Shown here: piece after piece, positions 27,333 through 35,668 of the stretch
How positions within the stretch are numbered: position 1 is the stretch's first letter
Layout: each line of letters begins with the position of its first letter
Source of the DNA: an uncultured Aquimarina sp.
GTDB taxonomy: Bacteria; Bacteroidota; Bacteroidia; Flavobacteriales; Flavobacteriaceae
NCBI GenBank assembly: GCA_947493035.1
Contig: CANLOW010000001.1
Span: 310,001 to 374,000 of the forward strand
Reading direction: 5' to 3'
Length of the DNA: 64,000 nt
Program-made: the position numbers and the translations under genes
The notes under the pieces: generated by a model
Database searches by the model: none
Told to the model about the DNA's origin: nothing
Seen by the model: only the letters and a program-made list of their open reading frames with translations

Positions 27333-27731
27333 TCACTTAAGACCGTCACAAAAAGTCACATGAGGAATAAATTTCATGATAAGGTTTTGAAAATCTTCCC
27401 GTATGATAGGCTTGGGTAAAAAAGCATTAGCTCCTGACAAAACTGCTCTTTCTTCGTATTCAGTGGAACAATGTGCTGTTTGAATAATTATTGGAGTGGC
27501 TGGATATTCTTTTTTCAAAAATTTCGTAGCCTCAAAACCGTCTACTTTTGGCATCCCTACATCCATCAAAATAATATCAATTTCCTCATTGCAAAATTCA
27601 ATAGCTTCCTGACCATTAACAGCCTGAATTACATCAAAACCACTTTTAATAGTTTTTTCTAAAAGCTTTTTTAATAAAATGAAATTTAATTTTTCATCTT
27701 CAGCAATCAATATTTGGGTTATTTTTTTCAT
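27333..27731 (-). CDS. Stand-alone response-regulator receiver
   Basis: This protein of 132 residues is a single CheY-like receiver with Glu11/Asp12 for metal, the phosphoacceptor Asp57 (IILMDVGMP), Thr85 (IIIQTAH) and Lys107 (FLPKP). There is no output domain. It lies 110 bases after the stop of the histidine kinase at 27842-31144 on the same strand, and that kinase lacks a receiver of its own, so the two probably form a pair. The output may be a phosphorelay or protein-protein contact. It converges with the DUF72 gene, 4 bases away. Confidence 0.9.
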   Translation of the reverse strand: MKKITQILIAEDEKLNFILLKKLLEKTIKSGFDVIQAVNGQEAIEFCNEEIDIILMDVGMPKVDGFEATKFLKKEYPATPIIIQTAHCSTEYEERAVLSGANAFLPKPIIREDFQNLIMKFIPHVTFCDGLK

Positions 27732-27841
27732 TTAAGTCTTCAACAAACTACTACATCTAAAACAGATTAAAAGTGATAAAATTTTACAGTCTCTTATTAA
27801 TTCTCAAAAAATATTGCATCGCGATCTACTTAACAACTATT

Positions 27842-30800
27842 TTACAAAGAACTATCTTCAATATAAGGCAATTTAACAAAAAACACACTTCCTTCTCCTT
27901 GTCTAGATTCAACCCAAATCTCTCCTTTCAAGCTACCTACGATTCTTCTTGTTATGGAAAGCCCTATTCCTGTACCTCTATAGATCTTATCATTTCTATT
28001 ATTGACTTTATTAAAAGGTTTAAAAATAATATTCAAATCATCCTCTGAGATACCAATTCCTGTATCCTTTACATAAAAAATGATCGAATTCTTCTCTAAT
28101 TTACAACCAAATTTTACACTCCCTTTTTCAGTGAATTTTACTGCATTATTTAAAAGATTTGATAAAATCTGTCTTAGCCTAACTTCATCTGTTGTGATAA
28201 AAATTGAGGTATCATTTTCTACAATTAGTGATACATTTTCAGATACTTTAGTTTCATAAATAGACTTTAGCTGCCCAAGAAATCTTCTGACATCTAAACG
28301 TTCTAAATTCAAATTAACACCTTTTGCATCCATTATAGAAATATCAAGAATATCATCAATTAACACTAATAGGGATTTACAGCTATCTTTAATGATTTCT
28401 ATATATTCTTTTCGCTCTTCGACAGACGTGTCTTCATCCTCTAGCATACCCGAAAAACCATGAATTGCATTCATCGGAGTCCTTATTTCATGACTCATAT
28501 TTGCAATGAAAGCAGATTTTAATCTATCCGATTCTTCAGCTTTTATTCTTGCTTTATTCAATTCATTCGTTCGCTCATTTACAATATCTTCTAAATGATA
28601 TCTATGTTTAGAAAGCTCTTCATTTTGAGTTTTAATTTGCATTGATTTCTCAAGTAATTGACCATTTGCCAAGGTTAAATCTTTTGTTCTTTCCTCGACC
28701 TTTTGTTTTAATAAACTTTTTTGCTTCTTTAAAACAGAAATTCTAACGACATAAAACAAAACTGGTAATAATATAATGGAGGTTAACAACAGATTTTTAA
28801 ACCATCTTGAAGAATACCATGGCCCTTTTTTTATGATTTTAATTTCCTTGTTTACTAATGAACTAACTCCATCACTATTGGTTCCCGAGACTTTAAAAGT
28901 ATATTTTCCAGGAGGCACATTCGTATATGTTGCCGTTCTTTTTTGTCCTGCATCAATCCAAATCTCATCATAGCCCTCTAACTTATATTTATATTCGTTC
29001 TTTTCTGGATCTAAATAATTGAGCCCTGTAAATGAGATTACAAAACTGGATTGGTTCTTATCTAAAGTTATTTCTTTATTTGTATCCAAATTCTCTAATA
29101 CATACTCATACTCTTTATTAAGATTAGGGTGCGATTTTAAAATTGACAACGAGGATATATGAAGTTTAGGAGCCTTAGTGTTTATTTTTAGCTCATCGGG
29201 ATAGAAAAAATTCATCCCCTTTGAGGTTCCAAACAAAAGCATTCCATCCTTTGTTTTATATGCTGATTTTCTAATAAAGGAATTGGTATTAAACCCATCT
29301 TTACTTGAAAAACGAACGACTTTATTATCTTTTTGTTGAATCTTATATAACCCATTGTTTGATCCAAACCAAATATCACCTTCATCATCTGCTACAATAG
29401 ACATGACAGTAATTTGACCTGAATCTGTAGTTATGGGATATGAAGTAAATTTACCGTCATTTTGATCGAAATGATACAATCCTATATTTGTCCCTAGCCA
29501 TATTTTATTCATCTTATCTACATAAAGACAAATGATATTCACTTCTGATACTTCAACTTGCTTAGCCAGATCATAACTACGTAATTGATCCTTATCTGGA
29601 TTGTAAAAGTTGATAGTCCTATAAGAGTTGTAAACAATCAAACCATCTCTAGTTTCTTGAATATCAGAAACCATTGAAGCCAATGAATTATTTTCTTTTT
29701 GGGTTAAGGAAATTGATTGAAAATTATCCTTTTTAGCATCATATAAATGTAACCCTCCTCCAAAAGTACCTACCCAAAATCTACCTTTTGAATCTTTTTT
29801 AATGCTAACTACATTATCGCTCTTCAATGTACCATGGTCACTTGAAGCTGCATAACGCTTAAAATTATTTGTCGAACGATTAAATTTACTTAAGCCACCA
29901 TCCCAAGCACCTATCCAAATATTTCCAGACGTATCACTTTCAATCACCCTCACCGGATCTCTCCTTAAACTTTGTATATCATTTTCTTCGTATGAATAAT
30001 GTGTAAACTGGTTTTTTATTCTATCCCATCTATCAACACCCCCTTCTGTTCCAATCCATATATTTTGCCCATCTTCATGAAAATAATTAATCAAATTACT
30101 TTCAAAACTTACATCTCCTTTACCTTGTTTAAGACCGTATATTTTTTTCTTTCGTTTAGAAAAATAATTGATTCCAGAACCAAAAGTACCTATCCAAATA
30201 TCTCCAAAACTATCTTCAAAAATTTTTACAATCGAACTATCATTAAGGCTATTTGGATTTTTAATATCATATAGGAAAGTAGCTTCTTCTAAAGTTTCTA
30301 AATTAAGCATGTACAATCCTTGATTACTACCTTTAGCCACCCACAGGATATTTTCTTCATCAACATGCACATCCATCACTATTCCATCACTGTGCTTTCT
30401 AAAAACCTTATCTCCTACAGAAGGATCATAACTGAATAAGCCATTTTGCCCAAAACCTACCCATATTTTACCATACTTATCTTCTTCAATAGCCAATATA
30501 TCATTTCGAGTCGAAAGATCCAAACCTTCGAACTGATCATACTTTTCATAAGTCTCTAATCGAGGATTGTATTTAATCAACTGAGCAGTAGATGTAAACC
30601 AAAAATCCCCTTGTTGATCTTCAAATATTTTAAAAATCTCTAAACCATATAATGGGTGGTTCTTATTATCTACGAAATAACAAAAGTCCTTTGAATCAAA
30701 ATCATAAATAGCTACCCCATTACTATGCAAAATCCATACTGATGATGCATCTCTTTTTAAAAACTGACGATAACTTCCCTGTGGTAACGACCTGTAAGAA

Positions 30801-31144
30801 ACAACCTTATTATCTATAAGTCTATACGCGCCATAATCCGTCCCTACCCACAATTGTCCTTTTTCAGTTTGATAAACATCGTTAATAGAAACATACCCTA
30901 AAGAAATTCCTTGATCACTTAAAGGTCGGTATACTTTATATTCGTAGCCATCGAAACGATTTAACCCATCTTCGGTTGCCACCCACACAAAACCATCTTT
31001 ATCTTCAAAGATATTTCGAATTCTATTACAGGAAAGACCATACCGTTCCCCTAAACGTTTAAAAGCAATTTCATCTGTTGTTTGGGCATTTATTGTACAG
31101 ACAAATAGGATACAATATAATAGTATGTTATAGAACGAATTCAT
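27842..31144 (-). CDS. Sensor histidine kinase with Reg_prop propeller and Y_Y_Y domain
   Basis: This protein of 1100 residues has a signal peptide (1-20), then a periplasmic double propeller made of about a dozen Reg_prop repeats (GFVWVATEDGLNRFDG, GQLWVGTDYGAYRL, GNIWIGAWDGGLSKF and others, about 25-690). A Y_Y_Y domain (about 725-775, YKYKLEGYDEIWIDAG), a transmembrane helix (about 790-808) and a coiled coil (about 815-870) follow. HisKA carries phosphoacceptor His885 (NMSHEIRTPMN), and HATPase_c has its N (NLLNNAVKF), G1 (DTGIGIS) and G2 (GTGIGLS) boxes. Hybrid relatives regulate glycan-use loci and carry a receiver and AraC domain after the kinase. This one stops after the ATPase domain. 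Confidence 0.93.
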   Translation of the reverse strand: MNSFYNILLYCILFVCTINAQTTDEIAFKRLGERYGLSCNRIRNIFEDKDGFVWVATEDGLNRFDGYEYKVYRPLSDQGISLGYVSINDVYQTEKGQLWVGTDYGAYRLIDNKVVSYRSLPQGSYRQFLKRDASSVWILHSNGVAIYDFDSKDFCYFVDNKNHPLYGLEIFKIFEDQQGDFWFTSTAQLIKYNPRLETYEKYDQFEGLDLSTRNDILAIEEDKYGKIWVGFGQNGLFSYDPSVGDKVFRKHSDGIVMDVHVDEENILWVAKGSNQGLYMLNLETLEEATFLYDIKNPNSLNDSSIVKIFEDSFGDIWIGTFGSGINYFSKRKKKIYGLKQGKGDVSFESNLINYFHEDGQNIWIGTEGGVDRWDRIKNQFTHYSYEENDIQSLRRDPVRVIESDTSGNIWIGAWDGGLSKFNRSTNNFKRYAASSDHGTLKSDNVVSIKKDSKGRFWVGTFGGGLHLYDAKKDNFQSISLTQKENNSLASMVSDIQETRDGLIVYNSYRTINFYNPDKDQLRSYDLAKQVEVSEVNIICLYVDKMNKIWLGTNIGLYHFDQNDGKFTSYPITTDSGQITVMSIVADDEGDIWFGSNNGLYKIQQKDNKVVRFSSKDGFNTNSFIRKSAYKTKDGMLLFGTSKGMNFFYPDELKINTKAPKLHISSLSILKSHPNLNKEYEYVLENLDTNKEITLDKNQSSFVISFTGLNYLDPEKNEYKYKLEGYDEIWIDAGQKRTATYTNVPPGKYTFKVSGTNSDGVSSLVNKEIKIIKKGPWYSSRWFKNLLLTSIILLPVLFYVVRISVLKKQKSLLKQKVEERTKDLTLANGQLLEKSMQIKTQNEELSKHRYHLEDIVNERTNELNKARIKAEESDRLKSAFIANMSHEIRTPMNAIHGFSGMLEDEDTSVEERKEYIEIIKDSCKSLLVLIDDILDISIMDAKGVNLNLERLDVRRFLGQLKSIYETKVSENVSLIVENDTSIFITTDEVRLRQILSNLLNNAVKFTEKGSVKFGCKLEKNSIIFYVKDTGIGISEDDLNIIFKPFNKVNNRNDKIYRGTGIGLSITRRIVGSLKGEIWVESRQGEGSVFFVKLPYIEDSSL

Positions 31145-31316
31145 TTTGGAGCGAGCATCAAGTTGTTGTCTAACTTAGAAAAACTCATATTATCAATTGA
31201 CAAATAGAAATAATCTCTCTTCTAAATTAAATGTCGATAAAAATACACTTTTTAACGACAAAGAACAAATCACCTAATTTACAACAACTGATAACTTACT
31301 TACTATCAATAAGGAA

Positions 31317-31345
31317 CAAAAAAAGGCTATCTCAAAAGATAGCCT
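31317..31345 (-). terminator. Rho-independent terminator of the 31374-38932 cluster
   Basis: Nine-base perfect arms (AGGCTATCT and AGATAGCCT) around CAAA are followed on the minus strand by seven T. It lies 29 bases after the stop of the DUF2231/cytochrome gene. Confidence 0.9.
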
Positions 31346-31373
31346 CATTATAAAATTGATCGCGAAACAACAA

Positions 31374-32747
31374 TTATATCCCTGATACAATCTTTAAATC
31401 AGAATGCTTTTCTTCTAGTAAAGTAATCTCTTTTTGATCTAAACCTGTTTTCCAAACATAGATCTTCTTCAATTCTGGCAAGGCTAATAATGAAGAAACT
31501 CCTTCGTAATCTACATTAGTACTGTACACGTTTAGACTCTTTAAAGCTTTTAAAGTTGATAATGCCTTGATACCATTATCCGAAATATCATTTTTAGGAA
31601 TGCTCAATAATTGAACATTCTTGAAATTAGAAATCATTTTCAGCCCTTCATCTGACAACCCACTATTCTCCAATGAAAGCCACAATATATTATCTTGAAT
31701 TTTAGATAAAGCATCTAATTTCTCTTTAATATTTTCTTTAGACCCTTCGCCTGAAGGCAACACTACATCATAAGCATAAGAACCCGATGCTAGCTCACGA
31801 ATAGTAAACCCTTCATTTTGCAAAGCCACGATTTGTGCTCGACTTACTTCATTGAAATGCACCATATCTCCAGATGCGTGTCCATCTAATTTTAAATACC
31901 CTGATACTAAAGCTAATGTTTCGTCATTTGGTTTGATGTCTACTACTTTTACTTCATAATCTGCTTTAGCTTGATTAATCCATGCTTGTAAAATTCCTTT
32001 TTCTTCATCCGTTAAAGGTGTTTTCCCTTTAGGAGGCATAAATAACTTATCACTTTCTTCAAGATTTACACGCACCATTATTTCGCTACTATCAGCATCT
32101 CCTGGAACGATTGTACTTCCATGCTTCCCTCCCTTTACATAAGTTTCTATACTTTCAAATGACAGTTGACCTTTCATTTTACTAGCATTATGACAACTAA
32201 AACATTTGGCTTTGATAATCGGATGTACTACATCTGCAAAATATTCTACTTGAGCGATATCGGTAACTTCTGGCCTTTTTAACGGATCTTCCTTTTGTTT
32301 TTTGAAAGGCATATAGTGTGTTAAGTAATCTTCTCCATGAGTAAGATTACCTCCCATATGACCTGTTACCGATAAACCAACAACCATAATGGTTACTATT
32401 ACTAAATAGAGTTTTTGCTTTATTGCTTTGAAAATAGATAAATCCAAGCTAAGCAAGTAAGCAAAAAGAGCGATAAATGTAGTTGCTATTCCAGCCCATT
32501 TATGATTATCAAGCGCTTCGTGATTATAGTCTCCACTAGTTGCTAGCATTAGTCCTAATATACTTGCCGCAACAGCACTTAATGTTCCTAATAATAAAGA
32601 AAAAGGTACCGCATTCTTTAATCCCTTAGTAATTTTAAAGCGCTCGGTAATTTCAATAACCGCTGCGAACAACAAAAAACCTATTGGTAAATGCACCAAA
32701 AGAGGGTGAAAACGTCCTAGAAATAATATAATATTTGATTCTTCCAT
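31374..32747 (-). CDS. DUF2231 membrane protein with cytochrome c motif and leucine-rich-repeat-like tail
   Basis: This protein of 457 residues has an N-terminal membrane domain with four helices (about 12-130, FHPLLVHLPIGFLLFAAV, DUF2231-like), then a planctomycete-type cytochrome domain with CFSCH at 182-186 (haem ligands Cys182, Cys185, His186) and MPPKGKTPLTDEEKGILQAWI. The C terminus (about 350-455) has leucine-rich-repeat-like units (LSDEGLKMISNFKNVQLLSI, ISDNGIKALSTLKALKSLNV). It is the last gene of a four-gene unit and may pass electrons or sense redox state at the membrane. The combination is known mainly from Planctomycetota, Verrucomicrobiota and some Bacteroidota. The substrate is unknown. 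Confidence 0.85.
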   Translation of the reverse strand: MEESNIILFLGRFHPLLVHLPIGFLLFAAVIEITERFKITKGLKNAVPFSLLLGTLSAVAASILGLMLATSGDYNHEALDNHKWAGIATTFIALFAYLLSLDLSIFKAIKQKLYLVIVTIMVVGLSVTGHMGGNLTHGEDYLTHYMPFKKQKEDPLKRPEVTDIAQVEYFADVVHPIIKAKCFSCHNASKMKGQLSFESIETYVKGGKHGSTIVPGDADSSEIMVRVNLEESDKLFMPPKGKTPLTDEEKGILQAWINQAKADYEVKVVDIKPNDETLALVSGYLKLDGHASGDMVHFNEVSRAQIVALQNEGFTIRELASGSYAYDVVLPSGEGSKENIKEKLDALSKIQDNILWLSLENSGLSDEGLKMISNFKNVQLLSIPKNDISDNGIKALSTLKALKSLNVYSTNVDYEGVSSLLALPELKKIYVWKTGLDQKEITLLEEKHSDLKIVSGI

Positions 32748-32756
32748 AACTTGAAA

Positions 32757-32884
32757 TGATTCAAGGTTTAAAGTTTAATATTCAAGGTTTGATTCAAGAC
32801 TCAAGGAATCAGGCTTCGACTTCGCTCAGCCTAGAACCCCGAGTGAAGCCGAGAGGTAAATTTCTGACAACCGACAACTCTCAA
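32757..32884. repeat. Intergenic repeat patch with direct and inverted repeats
   Basis: ATTCAAGGTTT occurs twice (near 32759 and 32780) with a shortened third copy. CGACTTCGCTC (32817-32827) and GAGTGAAGCCG (32841-32851) are inverted repeats matching at 9 of 11 positions. The GC content is higher than in the surroundings. This looks like a dispersed REP-like intergenic element, as occurs in Flavobacteriaceae, rather than coding DNA. Confidence 0.45.
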
Positions 32885-34012
32885 CTAAATCCGCTCCAAC
32901 TTATAAGGAGCTGCATGATTTGCATTCCATTGGCACACATACAAATTCTTATCTTCATCCACGCATACATCATGTCCGTGATAAATAGGTTTACTCTCTA
33001 ACTGATACGACTTTTGTAATTCTCCATTTTTATATTCTGGTGCAGATCCCCCTGGATTAGAGACTACTTTATCTCCTTCCATAATAGTTACAAAACCTGT
33101 ATGATCTAACCAGTGAAATTTACCGTCTCTAGTGGCAGACCAACATACTCCTGCATATAAATTTTCGTCATCAAAAACAGCTCTACAGACATACATATTC
33201 GGCAAATGCACTGTTTTTACATATTTACCTTCTAACGTAAAATACTTAAAAGCATTATCTGAACGAGAAGTACATACCAGCATAGGGTTACCAGGTTCTC
33301 TATAATCTATAGAAACCCCATGCGCATTATTTAAGTTATAATTTTTATCAGCATTATCATGACCTCCCCAATGACGAATATATTTTCCATTAGCATCATA
33401 CTGTAGAATATAGTCTTTACCATAACCATCAGCAATGTAAATATCCCCATTAGGCCCCACAGCTATTTCTGTTGGGCAAAAATGATCTCCTGGTTTATAA
33501 ACTCCGATAGTTACTGGGTGCCCTATATCAAAAATCACTCTACCATCCGTAGTTGTTTTGGTAACACGTCCATTGTGATGCACCCATTTTCCATTCTTCC
33601 CTAAATACCAACCAGAATCTGACAAGAACAAGAAATCTTCTTCTCCTTCCTTAGACAAAGTTAGCCCGTGACCTCCAGGGTAGGCAGTACCCCAAGAATC
33701 TAAGAGTTTCCCCGATTTATCAAAAATCAAGATATTATTTTGCGGATGATCTCCTATCATAATCAAACGGCCTTTACTATCCATAACCATTTCATGGCAG
33801 TTTAACAAAGGTGTTTGTACTGAACTTAACTGTGCCCAGCCTTTATCCAATTTGTATTTATAATCTCCATGTCCAAGAATAATTTCTTCATCTTTCACCC
33901 AATCTTCACTCTTCTTTTTACTTGGAATAATCGTAGCTCCAAAAGCTGGCGCAACTGCTGTAGCCACTGTTGCTGTGGCTGCTGTTTTAAGAAATTCTCT
34001 TCTTGATTTCAT
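32885..34012 (-). CDS. Secreted six-bladed beta-propeller (NHL-like) protein with twin-arginine signal
   Basis: This protein of 375 residues begins with a Tat signal (SRREFLKTAATATVATAVAPA). NHL-like blades follow: NCHEMVMDSKGRLIMIGDH, PTEIAVGPNGDIYIADGYG, NNAHGVSIDYREPGNPMLV and GHDVCVDEDKNLYVCQWN. The regularly placed histidines and aspartates recall peptidylglycine-monooxygenase-like propellers that bind metal, which is inference. It lies between a DUF1501 gene and the DUF2231/cytochrome gene. The cofactor-type Tat signal suggests that it folds before export. Confidence 0.85.
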   Translation of the reverse strand: MKSRREFLKTAATATVATAVAPAFGATIIPSKKKSEDWVKDEEIILGHGDYKYKLDKGWAQLSSVQTPLLNCHEMVMDSKGRLIMIGDHPQNNILIFDKSGKLLDSWGTAYPGGHGLTLSKEGEEDFLFLSDSGWYLGKNGKWVHHNGRVTKTTTDGRVIFDIGHPVTIGVYKPGDHFCPTEIAVGPNGDIYIADGYGKDYILQYDANGKYIRHWGGHDNADKNYNLNNAHGVSIDYREPGNPMLVCTSRSDNAFKYFTLEGKYVKTVHLPNMYVCRAVFDDENLYAGVCWSATRDGKFHWLDHTGFVTIMEGDKVVSNPGGSAPEYKNGELQKSYQLESKPIYHGHDVCVDEDKNLYVCQWNANHAAPYKLERI

Positions 34013-34030
34013 ATTTTTTTGAGATAAAAG

Positions 34031-34095
34031 AAAATAGAGAATAGAGATTAGACTAATCCATGACTGTAAAAAGTCTAATCTCTATACTCTATGTT
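34031..34095. repeat. Long imperfect hairpin between two genes of the cluster
   Basis: Arms 34031-34054 and 34072-34095 pair at 22 of 24 positions around a 17-base loop; the inner 12 pairs (AGAGATTAGACT and its complement) are perfect. It lies between the DUF1501 stop and the propeller start. No T-run follows on the minus strand, so it more likely stabilises or cuts the mRNA, or is a mobile-type repeat, than terminates transcription. Confidence 0.5.
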
Positions 34096-34124
34096 CTATA
34101 TTCTTTCTAATATTATAGGCATTA

Positions 34125-35645
34125 CTACGAAAGTATATCCTTTACCACATGACCATGTACATCCGTTAATCGGAATCTTCTTCCCTGAAATTTATAGGTA
34201 AGTTTCTCATGATCTACTCCCATAAGGTGTAACAATGTAGCATGGAAGTCATGAACATGAACAGGATCTCGCACTACATTATAACTAAAATCATCGGTCT
34301 CTCCTAAAGTAAATCCTGGTTTCACTCCTGCTCCTGCCATCCACATTGTAAAAGCTTTTGGATGGTGGTCTCTACCATAATTTTCTGGCGTTAATAACCC
34401 TTGAGAATATACTGTTCTACCAAATTCTCCACCCCATACTACTAGGGTATCCTCTAACATACCACGCTGCTTTAAATCTTTAATCAATGCCGCAGTAGCT
34501 TGATCCGTTTTTTGCGCTTGACTTTTTACACCCCCAGGACAATTTGTATGTTGATCCCAACCTTGGTGATATAATTGCACAAACTTCACTCCTTTTTCTA
34601 ATAATTTTCGCGCCATTAAACAGTTGGCTGCATAAGTACCTGGATCACGACTATCTTTACCATATAGATCAAAAATATAGTCTGGTTCGTCACTGATATC
34701 GGTAACTTCGGGTACAGAGGTTTGCATTTTGAAGGCCATTTCATACTGCGTCATCCTTGCTTCGATTTCGGGATCTCCATAAGCATCATTCTGTAAATCA
34801 TTCAGATGATTTAAATAATCAAGCATATTCCTTCTATCATGACCATCATAATTCTCTGGGTCACTTAAATATAATACGGGGTCTTTCCCTGATCTAAACT
34901 GCACCCCTTGATGTTCCGTTGGTAAAAATCCATTCCCCCATAAACTTGCCTTCAAAGGCTGTCCTTTTCCATTTTTAGACACCAATGTAATGAAAGTAGG
35001 TAAGTTTGCATTATCTGATCCCAACCCATAACTTAACCATGATCCGATAGACGGCCTACCAGGTAGTTGATGCCCTGTTTGCATGAACGTAATGGCTGGT
35101 GTGTGGTTAATTTGATCGGTTTGCATACTTTTCACAAAACACAAATCATCAACAACCTCTGCCGTATATGGCATTATTTCACTAACCCATGCACGACACT
35201 CCCCATATTGCTTAAAACTAAATTTTGATGGAGCAACAGGCAATGTACTTTGACTACCACTCATCCCAGTTAAACGTTGACCACCAATAACAGATTTTGG
35301 TAATTCTTTACCGAACATATCCGTTAATTTAGGCTTATAATCAAAAAGATCCATTTGAGAAGGCCCTCCACTTTGAAATAAGTAGATAATACGTTTTGCT
35401 TTAGGCAAATGATTAGGGAATCCTGATCTACTACTATTATAGGCATCTAAAATAGCTTGATCTTTACTTTTACCACCCGCCATTGCAGCGTACATCTTTT
35501 CAGAATTTAATAAACTCCCTAGAGCCATAGCTCCGATTCCTAAAGACGCATTCTTTAAAAAATGTCTTCTATCAAGCTGTTTTTCTACCTGTTGTAAATC
35601 CTTACTATTAGAAGTCAACTTACTATGTTCGTGATTATCGCACAT
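34125..35645 (-). CDS. DUF1501 family protein with twin-arginine signal
   Basis: This protein of 506 residues has a Tat-type signal (DRRHFLKNASLGIGAMAL, about 25-43) and the DUF1501 signature: FQSGGPSQMDLFD, HTPAITFMQTGHQ, RPSIGSWLSYGLG, WGGEFGRTVYSQG, GRDHHPKAFTMWMAGAG and DFHATLLHLMG. The family is distantly sulfatase/alkaline-phosphatase-like in fold, and its members nearly always accompany DUF1549/DUF1553 proteins, as here. The biochemical role is not established. It starts 24 bases after the preceding gene. Confidence 0.9.
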   Translation of the reverse strand: MCDNHEHSKLTSNSKDLQQVEKQLDRRHFLKNASLGIGAMALGSLLNSEKMYAAMAGGKSKDQAILDAYNSSRSGFPNHLPKAKRIIYLFQSGGPSQMDLFDYKPKLTDMFGKELPKSVIGGQRLTGMSGSQSTLPVAPSKFSFKQYGECRAWVSEIMPYTAEVVDDLCFVKSMQTDQINHTPAITFMQTGHQLPGRPSIGSWLSYGLGSDNANLPTFITLVSKNGKGQPLKASLWGNGFLPTEHQGVQFRSGKDPVLYLSDPENYDGHDRRNMLDYLNHLNDLQNDAYGDPEIEARMTQYEMAFKMQTSVPEVTDISDEPDYIFDLYGKDSRDPGTYAANCLMARKLLEKGVKFVQLYHQGWDQHTNCPGGVKSQAQKTDQATAALIKDLKQRGMLEDTLVVWGGEFGRTVYSQGLLTPENYGRDHHPKAFTMWMAGAGVKPGFTLGETDDFSYNVVRDPVHVHDFHATLLHLMGVDHEKLTYKFQGRRFRLTDVHGHVVKDILS

Positions 35646-35668
35646 ATTATCTTGTTTTAGAAATGGGG

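Noticed and set aside
32756..33001. Open reading frame on the plus strand
   Set aside because: It runs through the repeat patch and over the end of the propeller gene in the opposite frame; there is no family pattern.
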